Numbered from the stretch's first letter, positions 52,852 through 62,466 are shown. The stretch: 64,000 bases of DNA from Clostridiaceae bacterium UBA6110 (GCA_002428415.1 DIWI01000029.1:1-64000), one strand, 5' to 3'. Numbers and translations: made by a program. The notes: generated by a model from the sequence alone, not told the origin.

Positions 52852-53925
52852 ATGGACATTGATACGCTGCTTAGAAAAGCCGTGCAGATGGGAGCCTCGG
52901 ACATACACCTGGCACCTGGTGCAAAACCTATGGCGAGGATCAACGGTTCACTCAGGGAACTTGAGGAAACTCACGTACTTAAGGAAGACATTGAAAAGAC
53001 CATGGAACGAGTAGTACCGAGAGAAGACAGAGGAATTATAGCTGACAAAGGTGAGCTTGACTATTCATACCCAAGCATGTACGGACGCTGCAGGGTGAAC
53101 TTCTTCAAGGAAAGAAGAGGTCTGTCTGCCGCGTTTCGGATAATCGGATGTGAAATACCAAGCATTGAAAAGCTCGGGCTTCCACCTGTTGCTGATATCT
53201 TCTGCGGACTTAAGAAGGGGCTTGTTCTTGTTACAGGCCCTACAGGAAGCGGAAAATCAACTACGCTTGCATCCATGATAGACAGGATAAACGCAACCAG
53301 GGAAGGTCATATCATTACCCTTGAGGATCCTGTGGAGTTTATCCACAAGCACAAGAAGTGTGTAATCAGCCAGAGGGAGATATCCAAGGACTCTGTTGGA
53401 TTTCCATCTGCTCTGAGGGCTGCACTCCGCCAGGACCCTGATGTCATACTGGTGGGTGAGATGCGGGACCTTGAAACAATTAGCACAGCTATAACAGCAG
53501 CAGAAACAGGGCATCTGGTGCTCTCGACTCTTCATACATCTGGCGCAGCAAAGACAGTTGACAGGATAATCGACGTGTTCCCACCTCATCAGCAGGCTCA
53601 GGTGAGGCTTCAGCTCTCCATGGTGCTTGAGGGGATAATATCGCAGCAGCTTCTTCCGAAATCCGATGAATCAGGTAGGGAGGCGGCCTTCGAGGTCATG
53701 ACAGGAACTCCGGCCATAAGGAACCTGATCCGTGAAGGCAAGACCCACATGCTTCAGAACCAGATCCAGACAGGCTCGGGAGCTGGAATGAAGACAATGG
53801 ATGGAGCCATACTGAAGCTTTTCGAGAACAGGAAGATCACCAGGGAAACCGCACTCGCCTTTGCGCATGACAGGGAAGCGGTCCTGAAGGAAATGACAAT
53901 GAACATACGTCTGGTCACAGGCTAA
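52852..53925 (+). CDS. pilT: PilT twitching motility / pilus retraction ATPase
   Basis: A 357-residue secretion-type ATPase. ASDIHLAPG at the start, Walker A GPTGSGKST, Asp box ITLEDPVEF, Walker B RQDPDVILVGEMRD, His box GHLVLSTLHT, and the PilT signature AIRNLIREGKTHMLQNQIQ near the C-terminus are all visible. It would power pilus retraction from the cytoplasmic face. It precedes the prepilin peptidase by 20 bases. Confidence 0.93.
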   Translation: MDIDTLLRKAVQMGASDIHLAPGAKPMARINGSLRELEETHVLKEDIEKTMERVVPREDRGIIADKGELDYSYPSMYGRCRVNFFKERRGLSAAFRIIGCEIPSIEKLGLPPVADIFCGLKKGLVLVTGPTGSGKSTTLASMIDRINATREGHIITLEDPVEFIHKHKKCVISQREISKDSVGFPSALRAALRQDPDVILVGEMRDLETISTAITAAETGHLVLSTLHTSGAAKTVDRIIDVFPPHQQAQVRLQLSMVLEGIISQQLLPKSDESGREAAFEVMTGTPAIRNLIREGKTHMLQNQIQTGSGAGMKTMDGAILKLFENRKITRETALAFAHDREAVLKEMTMNIRLVTG

Positions 53926-53945
53926 TAAACAGATCGGAGAACAGC

Positions 53946-54692
53946 ATGGTTTTACTTTTTCTTACATATGGCCTGATTATCGGTTCGTTCCTTAACGTAC
54001 TTATATTCAGGCTTCCACTCGGCGAGAACATAGCCTTCCCTCCAAGCAGATGTAACGATTGCGGTAACAGGCTGAAGCCTATTCATATGATACCGGTGGC
54101 AAGCTACATGTATTTAAAAGGCAAATGCGGATACTGCGGAAAGAGGATCTCTCCGCAGTATCCTATTGTCGAGCTCACAAATGGGATACTTTACGCACTT
54201 CTATATCTGAGATTCGGCTTGAGCCCGGAGTCGGTGATATTTGCGATAGCGTCATCGCTCTTCATAGTCATAGGGATATTGGATTTCAGGTACCAGGACA
54301 TCTTCAATGTCACAATATGGTTCGGCATGATCATCTCGGGAATTTTTCTCACCTTTGTACAACTCTCAAGCGGCAATGCAATAGAATACATGCTTGCGGG
54401 AGCGGCAGGCTTTGGTCTCATGGCTCTGGTGATCCTCATCACAAGGGGCGGTATGGGCTGGGGTGATGCATGGCTTCTTCTTATCATCGGGATGCTTCTT
54501 GGCCCGAGTCTGACAGCCTTTGCATTTTTCATTGCAAGCATTGCCGGTGGAATAGTCGGTACATACCTCCTGACAGCGAGAAAAATGGGTCGTAGGGATT
54601 CCGTTCCATTCGGACCGTTCCTTATAATTGGCTTCTATGGCGCATTGCTGATAGGTCAGGAGGCGGTAAGGGCCTATCTGTCTGCATTTTGA
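53946..54692 (+). CDS. pilD: Prepilin peptidase (PilD/GspO, A24 family)
   Basis: A 248-residue polytopic membrane protease. CNDCGNRL and CGYCGKRI give the two CxxC pairs of the N-terminal cytoplasmic loop; ILDFRYQDI and WGDAWLLL hold the two catalytic aspartates. It cleaves the leader of the pilins below and methylates the new N-terminus. It follows pilT and precedes a 416-base gap before the pilin genes. Confidence 0.92.
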   Translation: MVLLFLTYGLIIGSFLNVLIFRLPLGENIAFPPSRCNDCGNRLKPIHMIPVASYMYLKGKCGYCGKRISPQYPIVELTNGILYALLYLRFGLSPESVIFAIASSLFIVIGILDFRYQDIFNVTIWFGMIISGIFLTFVQLSSGNAIEYMLAGAAGFGLMALVILITRGGMGWGDAWLLLIIGMLLGPSLTAFAFFIASIAGGIVGTYLLTARKMGRRDSVPFGPFLIIGFYGALLIGQEAVRAYLSAF

Positions 54693-55108
54693 GATACAAT
54701 ATTTCGACACATATTCTGTCAAAAAGACAGATTTTCTAAAACCTAATGTTTATTTCAAGAATCAAGACAACTGAATAAATTTTAAGACGCATTCGGTCAA
54801 ATGTTAGATTCATTTTTGACGTTATTTTAAATATATAATTAATTAATTTAACCATAGGTAAAATATCGATTTTTACTATTTGTTGTAAAAGTCTGAAAGT
54901 AATGCTATATTTTTACCATTGATATTCTGTATTGATTAATATTGATTATTTACTGATAACAATTGTTTGAATATAAAATACTTTACCATAAGCATTTTAT
55001 TAGAACTTTTGCAGTAGATACAAGTTAATCGGTCAGATGAAATTATCTTTTTTATTAAAGTTTTATTGCCGACACAATCATCTTACAGAATTGAAAGGGG
55101 TTTCTATC
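54693..55108. other. AT-rich intergenic region before the pilin gene
   Basis: Over 400 bases of very AT-rich DNA. No riboswitch, promoter pair or gene was confidently recognised, although a promoter for the strongly expressed pilin must lie here. A cyclic-di-GMP riboswitch would be logical in this place, but its conserved cores are absent. Confidence 0.5.
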
Positions 55109-55549
55109 ATGAAGAAGACAATGAAAAGACAGAAGGGATTTACACTCGTTGAACTGCTGATCGTAACAGCCATCATCGCCGTACTTGCTACAATCGTTAC
55201 TCCAGCAGCTCTCAGTGCAATTGAAAAGAGCAAGGCTACAGCAGCACTTGCAGACATAAGGGCATACCAGACCGCAACTCTCACTTACTATGTAAGCGAA
55301 GGTGAATATCCTGATGAGGCAGCTCTAAAAGCAGAAATGAGCAAGCTCGGTGTAAAGGGTGAGAATCCATGGGGCGGAACTTATGCATTCGTAAGTGATT
55401 CAACTACTAATCTCAATACTTTGACAGTAAGCGGAGTATCAGAAAAGGGCCTGACTAAGCTTGGAGAGCTTCTAGGTAAAACTGGAGCAACAGACGAATT
55501 TTCAGTGACTTTCGATGATTTTGAAGTTGAAGTAGTTCCAGCATCATAG
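55109..55549 (+). CDS. Type IV pilin (major pilin)
   Basis: A 146-residue prepilin. The leader MKKTMKRQKG is cut before FTLVELL, with Glu5, and the hydrophobic helix follows to about residue 32. The globular part is short and Ala/Thr-rich, with NPWGGTYAF resembling type II pseudopilin/pilin tails. ATG 55109 has AAAGGGG at 8 bases; the in-frame extension to 55037 lacks support. A hairpin directly behind it suggests higher expression than the next genes, in keeping with a major pilin. Confidence 0.92.
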   Translation: MKKTMKRQKGFTLVELLIVTAIIAVLATIVTPAALSAIEKSKATAALADIRAYQTATLTYYVSEGEYPDEAALKAEMSKLGVKGENPWGGTYAFVSDSTTNLNTLTVSGVSEKGLTKLGELLGKTGATDEFSVTFDDFEVEVVPAS

Positions 55550-55574
55550 GCTGAATACATAACCACGTGGTTTG

Positions 55575-55614
55575 AAGACCACTTCGTAAGTGAGACCACT
55601 TTCGAAGTGGTCTT
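55575..55614 (+). terminator. Terminator/attenuator behind the major pilin
   Basis: AAGACCACTTCG (55575-55586) pairs perfectly with CGAAGTGGTCTT (55603-55614), with TTTCTT overlapping and beyond the second arm. GACCACTT (55593-55600) can also pair with AAGTGGTC, so two hairpins compete. Confidence 0.7.
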
Positions 55615-55641
55615 TCTTGGATATCGGAAGGAAGGTGTGAA

Positions 55642-56034
55642 ATGAAGGTCAAGGGTTACAGCATTATAGAGACGCTTGCGGCGCTGGCGATTGCCACTAT
55701 GCTTGTCCTTGGGTTCCATAACCTCTCCGGTTCATTGACTAAGGCAAGGAATAGCAATAAGCTGGCACAGCAGGCGCTGATCCTTGCCGGAAACAAGATG
55801 GAAGAGCTTCTTGCCAATCCCGGGTCTCTCGCTGTGACACCTACTGGCGACTTTGTAACAGACCCGATTTCAACTCCTGGATTTACAGTCGGCTACATGA
55901 TAAGAAGCGGAAGCGCAGATGCGGTAGTTTCAGGTACTGATGAGCTTGCACGAATTTATACGGTGGAGGTCAGGGTGAGCTATGGGACTGGTGAAGAAAA
56001 GCTAAGCACCAGATTTTATATTTTCCGGGAATAG
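55642..56034 (+). CDS. Type IV minor pilin (PilV/GspI-like)
   Basis: A 130-residue prepilin: MKVKG then YSIIETLAALAI, with Glu5 at the mature N-terminus, followed by helix, a LANPGSLAVTP loop and beta strands. The mature protein starts with Tyr rather than Phe. It begins the minor pilin set, 27 bases after the hairpin. Confidence 0.85.
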   Translation: MKVKGYSIIETLAALAIATMLVLGFHNLSGSLTKARNSNKLAQQALILAGNKMEELLANPGSLAVTPTGDFVTDPISTPGFTVGYMIRSGSADAVVSGTDELARIYTVEVRVSYGTGEEKLSTRFYIFRE

Positions 56035-56046
56035 GAGGGATGTACA

Positions 56047-56502
56047 TTGGAAAAAAGAGTTCCAGGTAAACAGAAGGGATATGCCCTTCTTGTTGTCATC
56101 CTTTCAATGTTCATGGTTACTACCCTTGGCGCCGCAATGTTCACAAGGGTTTACACAGACCTGAGGTCGAGGGAAGGACAGGAGGAGAGGCTCAGGCTGT
56201 CCTATGCTGCCCAGGCAGGGATAGAGGAAAGCCTCTTCAGGATACACGAGGCCATTGCTGAGGGGAGAGCTTACCCTGCTTCGGCTACTTCGGATCCTTC
56301 GGCTTTAGGGTTGGAAGATGCAAGCATTAATTCAACTATCTCCAGGACAGGCGATATATACACTATTAATTGTACTGCGCAAGATTTGACTGGCGGCAAG
56401 TCATTCAGGATCATTGCGGAAGTGATATTCAGAGAAGATGCTGCTTCAAGGGTCACTGATTTTGAGGTGCTCTCCTACGAAAGGAGCTTCAATGGGAACT
56501 AG
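56047..56502 (+). CDS. PilX-like minor pilin
   Basis: A 151-residue protein with KQKGYALLVVILSMFMVTT near the N-terminus: prepilin-like but without Glu5, as is usual for PilX and GspK-like subunits. YAAQAGIEESLFRIHEA matches the PilX-type AQAGxE segment. TTG start with GGAGGG upstream. Its end overlaps the next gene by 11 bases. Confidence 0.82.
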   Translation: MEKRVPGKQKGYALLVVILSMFMVTTLGAAMFTRVYTDLRSREGQEERLRLSYAAQAGIEESLFRIHEAIAEGRAYPASATSDPSALGLEDASINSTISRTGDIYTINCTAQDLTGGKSFRIIAEVIFREDAASRVTDFEVLSYERSFNGN

Positions 56503-57415
56503 AAGGAAAGGCTTTACTTTAGTTGAAGTCCTTATCGCCATGTCTGTAGGAACCATAGTAATCGGCATAGCATATACCTTAATGATGATGTCGGGAATCG
56601 AAGCTAAAAGGACTGATTCTGATGTAGCGCTAAGGCAGGAAATAAGGTTCCTGCAGGAGTCACTTTATCATGACCTCCAGTATCAGGACATATCTGGACT
56701 TGCTGAGGATAATGGTACCTATTCTGTAAGCCTTGCAGGAGGAGGTTCAATTGCCTATGCGTTCAGTTCCTCCTCAAAATCCCTGGTAAGGACGGGTGCC
56801 GACGGGTCGGTGCAGACTTTCCTGAAAGGTGACCTTGATGCATTCACTATGGAAGAGGTTACTGGGGATGAACTGGAAAGCTTCGAGATTTCCTTCACTG
56901 CATCCGGCAGGGATTATTCCCTTGATGTGGCTGGCAGGATGAGGGCCGGATCCAGAGGTTTCGGATATGTGGTGCCTCCAGAGGTTATATCAAATCCAAA
57001 TTATCTGCTTTATATTGACTTTGAAAAAGGTAAGCTTGTGAGACTTAAGGATGTCAATGGAGTTATGATTGAAGCTCCTGAGATCCTGGAGGTGCTCCCT
57101 GACAAGATTGAGATAGTCCAGACCTCAGTCAATTCAAAGGTAAACGTGAACCTTTACCAGGGAACAGTACTCCTTAATACCTATGTCTATAACGAAGGTC
57201 TCGCCCAGTTCAACGGCAAGGGCTCGGCTTCAAATGGTCCGATGCTCTTCGTTGAAGGAATGGTACGTGATACGCTTCTAGATTTAAGTGTTGTCAACAA
57301 TCGCAGCCTTAGCGGTGCAAATGCGGCGTTGTCCATAGAATACAGATACTCTGGCGAAATGGCTTCCTCAATACAGGAGCTCAAGTTCAATAATTCATCC
57401 TATGATATACGTTGA
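56492..57415 (+). CDS. PilW-like minor pilin
   Basis: A 307-residue prepilin: MGTRRKG then FTLVEVLIAMSVG with Glu5. The rest is a large beta-rich domain of unknown fold. ATG 56492 has AAAGGAG (56480-56486). It completes a three-member minor pilin set that likely forms the initiating tip complex. Confidence 0.85.
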   Translation: MGTRRKGFTLVEVLIAMSVGTIVIGIAYTLMMMSGIEAKRTDSDVALRQEIRFLQESLYHDLQYQDISGLAEDNGTYSVSLAGGGSIAYAFSSSSKSLVRTGADGSVQTFLKGDLDAFTMEEVTGDELESFEISFTASGRDYSLDVAGRMRAGSRGFGYVVPPEVISNPNYLLYIDFEKGKLVRLKDVNGVMIEAPEILEVLPDKIEIVQTSVNSKVNVNLYQGTVLLNTYVYNEGLAQFNGKGSASNGPMLFVEGMVRDTLLDLSVVNNRSLSGANAALSIEYRYSGEMASSIQELKFNNSSYDIR

Positions 57416-57430
57416 AGGCAGGGGAAGATA

Positions 57431-59092
57431 ATGGAGTCTAAAAAGAGACTTGGGGAAATATTGGTTTCAGAAGGGCTTGTCACAGATAGTGACATCGAGT
57501 CTGCACTTAAGCTGCAAAAGAATAGCGGCAAGCGGCTCGGGGACATCCTGGTCGGGCAGGGACTTGTCACATATGATGAGATGCTTCATGCAGTAAAGAA
57601 CCAGCTGAACGTTCCCCTGGTAGACCCTGATGAGTTCCATATAAGGCAGGAGACTTTAGGTCTCATGCCTGAACGGCTTGCAAGGAAATATGAGGCGATA
57701 CCTCTTAGGGTGGATAACGGGCAGCTTACGGTAGCCATGAGCGATCCTTCAAATTATTTTGCCATCGAGGATATCAGGATGGCCACAGGCTATATAGTTA
57801 AACCGGCAATCTCGGCAAGGGATAAAGTGCTTGACAGCATAGAGAAGCACTACGGGAAGGAAAAGGCCAAAAACGCTGCTGAGAGCTTCAGAAGAGCTTC
57901 CATTACAAGGAATCCATTGTCTAAGAGCAGCGAAAGCACTACTCCTGACGCACCTGTGGTCAGGTTCATTGACACAGTGCTTGACAATGCTGTCATGAAC
58001 AAGGCTTCTGACATACATATAGAGCCGGGTGAGAAGGAGCTTAGGGTAAGATACAGGATAGACGGCTTCCTTGAAGAGATGCTGAGGACCGACATGGGTA
58101 TCCTTGACCCTGTAGTAAGCAGGATAAAGATCATGGCCAATCTCAATATTTCTGAGAAAAGGGTGCCACAGGATGGCCGGTTCCTTTACAGGAGCGGTTC
58201 AACGTCGATTGACATGAGAGTATCCATCGTGCCCGGTATATACGGTGAGAAGATGGTAATCAGGCTTCTCGGACGGGATGACTCATTGCTTGATTTGAAT
58301 TCACTGGGATTCACTGAAAGTGAGAAGGAATCCATTGGCAGGATGATAAGGAGACCTTATGGAATGATACTCATCTGCGGACCTACAGGAAGCGGAAAGA
58401 CAACCACACTTTACTCCTTTATCAAGGAGGTCAACGACTCCCGCAAAAACATAGTGACCATAGAGGATCCGGTTGAGTACAACCTTCCCGGAATAAACCA
58501 GATGCAGGTAAACAACAGGGTTGGGTTTACATTCGCCACAGGACTCAGGAGCATACTCAGGCAGGATCCGGATATCGTACTTGTCGGCGAGGTAAGGGAT
58601 TCAGAAACCGCTGAGATTTCTGTGAGAGCTGCCCTTACCGGACATCTCATCTTCTCGACGATCCATACGAATAGTGCCGCTTCCACCATAACAAGGCTCC
58701 GTGACATGGAAATCGAGGAATTCCTCCTGAGCTCCACGATTGCAGGGGTTATTTCACAAAGGCTTGTAAGGAAGGTATGTCCACTATGCTCCAGAAAAAC
58801 TCCAGCCACAGATTCAGAGAAGAAGTTGCTTTCATTGAAGGAAGATGTTCTTCTGTCTAGGGCTGAGGGATGCCCATCATGCGGGATGAAGGGGTATAAA
58901 GGACGTGAAGCGGTATTCGAGGTCATGGAAGCTGATGAAGGCATAAGAAACCTTATAGCTGGTGGGGCTTCGGACATGGAAATCGAGAGGCTGGCTATAT
59001 CACGAGGTATGAGGACATTGCGTGAGTCATGCATCGCAAAGGTCATTGAGGGTACCACCACAATTGAGGAACTTATCCGTACTACATATTAA
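57431..59092 (+). CDS. pilB: PilB pilus extension ATPase with tandem MshEN cyclic-di-GMP-binding motifs
   Basis: A 553-residue GspE/PilB ATPase. The N-terminus holds two MshEN motifs: RLGEILVSEGLV ending in Q29 and RLGDILVGQGLV ending in Q58, each with the R-L-G, G and closing L/V..Q pattern used to bind cyclic-di-GMP. Then GPTGSGKTTT (Walker A), TIEDPVEY, DPDIVLVGEVRD, LIFSTIHTN and two zinc pairs (CPLC, CPSC). It extends the pilus and is probably turned on by cyclic-di-GMP. Confidence 0.93.
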   Translation: MESKKRLGEILVSEGLVTDSDIESALKLQKNSGKRLGDILVGQGLVTYDEMLHAVKNQLNVPLVDPDEFHIRQETLGLMPERLARKYEAIPLRVDNGQLTVAMSDPSNYFAIEDIRMATGYIVKPAISARDKVLDSIEKHYGKEKAKNAAESFRRASITRNPLSKSSESTTPDAPVVRFIDTVLDNAVMNKASDIHIEPGEKELRVRYRIDGFLEEMLRTDMGILDPVVSRIKIMANLNISEKRVPQDGRFLYRSGSTSIDMRVSIVPGIYGEKMVIRLLGRDDSLLDLNSLGFTESEKESIGRMIRRPYGMILICGPTGSGKTTTLYSFIKEVNDSRKNIVTIEDPVEYNLPGINQMQVNNRVGFTFATGLRSILRQDPDIVLVGEVRDSETAEISVRAALTGHLIFSTIHTNSAASTITRLRDMEIEEFLLSSTIAGVISQRLVRKVCPLCSRKTPATDSEKKLLSLKEDVLLSRAEGCPSCGMKGYKGREAVFEVMEADEGIRNLIAGGASDMEIERLAISRGMRTLRESCIAKVIEGTTTIEELIRTTY

Positions 59093-59103
59093 GGTGTGAG
59101 ATT

Positions 59104-60297
59104 ATGCCAAGTTACAGATACAAAGGCTGGAATGGAAAAAGGAATATGGTTTCAGGCACTCTTGAAGCACCTGACTCATCGGCAGCATTTGAGAAGCTCA
59201 GGGAAGACATGATAACTCCTGTGAGGCTTGAAGAAAAGAAGGCGATGAGGCTGTTATCCGGAAGAAAGAAGATTCGTGAGCAGGAGGCTGCGGATTTCTG
59301 CGGCCATATGGCCCTGATGCTTCAGTCAGGGGTCAACGTCGTGCTGAGTCTCGAGATACTTGAAGAGCAGACTAAGATTCCTGAAAGGAAGAAGGTATAT
59401 TCAAGGCTCCTTGAGCAGGTCAGGCGAGGAGAAGCCATATCATCCTCGATGGAGGACACGGGAGAATTTCCAGAACTCCTAGTTGACATGGTCAGGATAG
59501 GTGAATCTACTGGTGACCTGGACGGCATATTTTCCAATATGGAAGAGTTCTACCAGAAGGATGTAGCAGTCAGAAGCAAGGTCAGGGCAGCATCTGTGTA
59601 TCCGAAGATACTGATTTTCGCTACTTTCGCGACACTCCTGTTTTTCATGTACTTCATAATACCCGCTTTCAGGGACCTTTTCGAATCAATGGAGAACCTT
59701 CCTCTGCCTACAAGGATACTTCTTAACCTTGCTGGCTTCTTCGGAAACAAATGGCCAGCCTTACTGGTTATCGTTTCAGCACTCATACTTGCCTCGTACA
59801 TGATGAAGGATAACAGCAGCGTGCGTGAAATAAGGGACTATCTGTCGCTAAGGGTTCCTCTCATGGGAGAATTCAGGCGGCAGGTGATAATATCGAGGGT
59901 TTCAAGAAGCCTCGGTGTGTTTCTGAGGTCAGGAATTCCAGTTTTTTCAGCACTTAATTTAAGCAAAGATATCATCAGGAACAGATATGTGGAGGCAGGA
60001 TTTGAAAAGGCGACAGGGAGGATAATGTCAGGGACTTCAATGTCTGAGGCATTCGAGGCAGAGGGTCTTTTCGAACCTATGGTTTACAGCCTTATGAGGG
60101 TAGGCCAGGAAACCGGCAAGCTTGATGAGATGTTGTACAAGATATCTGCCGCTTACGACAGGAAGGTGGAGCAGTCTCTGGCAAGGCTCACTGCAAGGAT
60201 CGAGCCGCTACTTATCCTCATAATCGGAGGGATAGTCGGCTTCATCATAATTGCCATTGCCGTACCTATACTTACAATTTCCCAGAATATCGGATAA
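59104..60297 (+). CDS. pilC: PilC/GspF inner-membrane platform protein
   Basis: A 397-residue type II secretion/pilus platform protein with two similar halves. FCGHMALMLQSGVNVVLSL opens the first T2SF domain; LGVFLRSGIPVFSAL opens the second. Three transmembrane helices are placed at about 168-192, 218-238 and 370-392. It transmits ATPase motion to the growing pilus. Confidence 0.93.
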   Translation: MPSYRYKGWNGKRNMVSGTLEAPDSSAAFEKLREDMITPVRLEEKKAMRLLSGRKKIREQEAADFCGHMALMLQSGVNVVLSLEILEEQTKIPERKKVYSRLLEQVRRGEAISSSMEDTGEFPELLVDMVRIGESTGDLDGIFSNMEEFYQKDVAVRSKVRAASVYPKILIFATFATLLFFMYFIIPAFRDLFESMENLPLPTRILLNLAGFFGNKWPALLVIVSALILASYMMKDNSSVREIRDYLSLRVPLMGEFRRQVIISRVSRSLGVFLRSGIPVFSALNLSKDIIRNRYVEAGFEKATGRIMSGTSMSEAFEAEGLFEPMVYSLMRVGQETGKLDEMLYKISAAYDRKVEQSLARLTARIEPLLILIIGGIVGFIIIAIAVPILTISQNIG

Positions 60298-60310
60298 AGG
60301 AGGGAACGAC

Positions 60311-61678
60311 ATGAAGGAACTTATTATCAGGTTTTCTGACGAAAGCCAGGAGATCCTGCTTCTAAGAAGAAACGGAAACATTGAAATACTTGACCGAATG
60401 GAGTTCTCTTCCAAAGAGGATGTCGCTTTATTCCTGATGAAGAACAGATGCACCCTGAAAAAGGCGACTGCGATACTGGATGATGAGAATACTGTGGTCA
60501 AGGGTGTAACTACGCCTTTGCTGAAACCGAAGGATATTGAAGGCTTTGTAAGGGCAAATTCAGCTGAGTACTTCGCGCTGAACCAAAGCGAATATGCAGT
60601 GGATTACAGGGTAATTGCGAAGGATAGAAAAGAGAACAGGATGACTATGGTTCTTGCTGCTGCAAGGAGAGTGAGAATAAGGGAGATAAAGAATTTCCTT
60701 GAAGGCTGCTCAATCAAGGTTGAACATATATTCATAATGCAGGAGCTCCTCATGAACCTGGCCCTTGCAGCAAAAGGTAAGAGCGTTGCTGCAGTTAGGC
60801 TTTCCGGCTCCAGGGCTTCAATAGCCATAGTTAGGGACAGGAGCCTGTTCCTTCAGGCTTCCTTTGAATCAGAAGGAACCGATGGGATTGATTACCAAAG
60901 CATAACCGAAAATATTATGTACTACCTGAATTTTTACTCGAAGCAGAATTTCGGTGAAACTGTAGAGATACTCGAGATTTGTGGTGAAATGGATTCCGCT
61001 GATGTTTTGAAGGCATCACTTGAAACGTCCTTCGACGGAAGGATCCTGATGTCAGGGCAACCAGGCAGGCTGAATCTGGAAGACTCATACCTCGCCGGGA
61101 TACAGAAGACAGGAGACATAATACTTGGCAAGCAATTGGACTATGCATATCCGGGAACGAGATGCCAGAGCACTCCGTTCTGCAGGACCATGCTTCATAA
61201 GATAGCTGCAATGACAATACTGACATTGACCTTGCAATTCGGATTGCTTGGGATGGAAGAGCTGATAAGGTCTAGGCTTGAGCTGAAGACACCCCAGGTA
61301 TCCTCCCTGGAGATTGCAGAGACCGATGCAGCCCTTGCAGCCCTAAAGGAAAAGGCTGCAGTCCTGGAAGGCAGAATCAGGGTCATTGAATACATGAAAA
61401 GTGAAGAGTACGATCCTTTGGATAAGCTGGATCTTATACAGAAAAGCATTCCCTCCAACATAGGCATCGAGTCTATAACAATAGACAGGACCGGAATGGA
61501 CATCATGTTCATGATGAGGGACAGGACAGAAAGCACACTTGATGCTGCAAGGCTTGTTCTTGCGATAAACGATACTAATGTATTCGAGCCGGTTCAATTA
61601 TCATTCCTTGAGATGGATGACTCCATAGAGACGTTCCGCCTTGAGCTGAAATACAGGGAGGCAAAGGATGGACAATAA
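60311..61678 (+). CDS. PilM-PilN fusion protein (GspL-like architecture)
   Basis: A 455-residue protein. Residues about 1-285 form a PilM-like actin-fold cytoplasmic domain; a transmembrane helix lies at about 300-318 (AAMTILTLTLQFGLLGM); then a coiled segment and a PilN-like domain (IPSNIGIESITIDRTG). In most pili PilM and PilN are separate, whereas type II secretion GspL has this joined form. ATG 60311 has AGGAGGGA upstream; the in-frame extension to 60251 lies inside pilC. Confidence 0.85.
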   Translation: MKELIIRFSDESQEILLLRRNGNIEILDRMEFSSKEDVALFLMKNRCTLKKATAILDDENTVVKGVTTPLLKPKDIEGFVRANSAEYFALNQSEYAVDYRVIAKDRKENRMTMVLAAARRVRIREIKNFLEGCSIKVEHIFIMQELLMNLALAAKGKSVAAVRLSGSRASIAIVRDRSLFLQASFESEGTDGIDYQSITENIMYYLNFYSKQNFGETVEILEICGEMDSADVLKASLETSFDGRILMSGQPGRLNLEDSYLAGIQKTGDIILGKQLDYAYPGTRCQSTPFCRTMLHKIAAMTILTLTLQFGLLGMEELIRSRLELKTPQVSSLEIAETDAALAALKEKAAVLEGRIRVIEYMKSEEYDPLDKLDLIQKSIPSNIGIESITIDRTGMDIMFMMRDRTESTLDAARLVLAINDTNVFEPVQLSFLEMDDSIETFRLELKYREAKDGQ

Positions 61679-62318
61679 GACTATACGTCTTCAAAGGGCC
61701 GCAATTTTCGCCTTTTTCATATCCATTAACATCTTCCTTCTCGGCTTCTTTGGAGTACCCAAGATTCAGGCATTGAGTGCGATGTCTAAGGCAAGCAAAG
61801 AAAACAGCAATCTCCTGATAAAGCTTGAAGATGACAAACTAAGAGCAAAGGCCCTTGAAAAGAACATTGAAGGATATGAGAAAACCCTTTCCGGTTTTAG
61901 CGAAGCTGTTCCTGATTATCTTGACACTGCCCAGCTCGTATATTACTTCTACATGTTTTCAGGGCTTAAGGGGATATCTCCGACCTACATATCTTTTGAT
62001 GAGGCATCTGTTGAAGCTGCGGATGATAAGGTCAGCGTTCCACAAAGCGAAGCCAGGAGAATTGCCATTACTTTCATTGCCGAAGGTGCGGCAAAGGATA
62101 TAGTCTCTTTTATTGAGGATGCTGAAAAAATTACAGGGCAGAATCTCATGGTTGACTCGATCAGACTGGTGGATGCTGGTGAAGGCATGATACATGCAGA
62201 GATAGGATTCATGACCTATGTAAGGTATCCGTTGCCACCTGATTCCAGATACTTCGACTATGAATTCCATCTGGAAAATATAGGACATGTGGACATAGGG
62301 TCCATGTTCGGAGACTGA
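61668..62318 (+). CDS. PilO-like pilus alignment protein
   Basis: A 216-residue protein with one N-terminal membrane helix (AAIFAFFISINIFLLGFFGV), a coiled coil (about 40-80) and a ferredoxin-like domain, the PilO layout. It overlaps the PilM-PilN gene by 11 bases. It ends the pilus operon; no PilQ is present, as expected for a Gram-positive cell wall. Confidence 0.82.
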   Translation: MDNKTIRLQRAAIFAFFISINIFLLGFFGVPKIQALSAMSKASKENSNLLIKLEDDKLRAKALEKNIEGYEKTLSGFSEAVPDYLDTAQLVYYFYMFSGLKGISPTYISFDEASVEAADDKVSVPQSEARRIAITFIAEGAAKDIVSFIEDAEKITGQNLMVDSIRLVDAGEGMIHAEIGFMTYVRYPLPPDSRYFDYEFHLENIGHVDIGSMFGD

Positions 62319-62330
62319 CTATAAAATGAT

Positions 62331-62368
62331 CCCTGCTGCCAGAATTAATGGCGGCAGGGCTTCTTTAT
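62331..62368 (+). terminator. Terminator of the pilus operon
   Basis: CCCTGCTGCC (62331-62340) pairs with GGCGGCAGGG (62350-62359, one G-T), followed by CTTCTTTATT. Confidence 0.75.
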
Positions 62369-62466
62369 TACCTTTGCAATTGTAACCGAAAAGTAGATTT
62401 CGGGACTTTGCTTAAGTGATAGAATGTATTATGACAAATAAGATGAATCAGTATGGAGATGGTTAT

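Noticed and set aside
54693..55108. Possible cyclic-di-GMP riboswitch before the pilin
   Set aside because: Logical by context, but none of the conserved cores was seen in the AT-rich leader.
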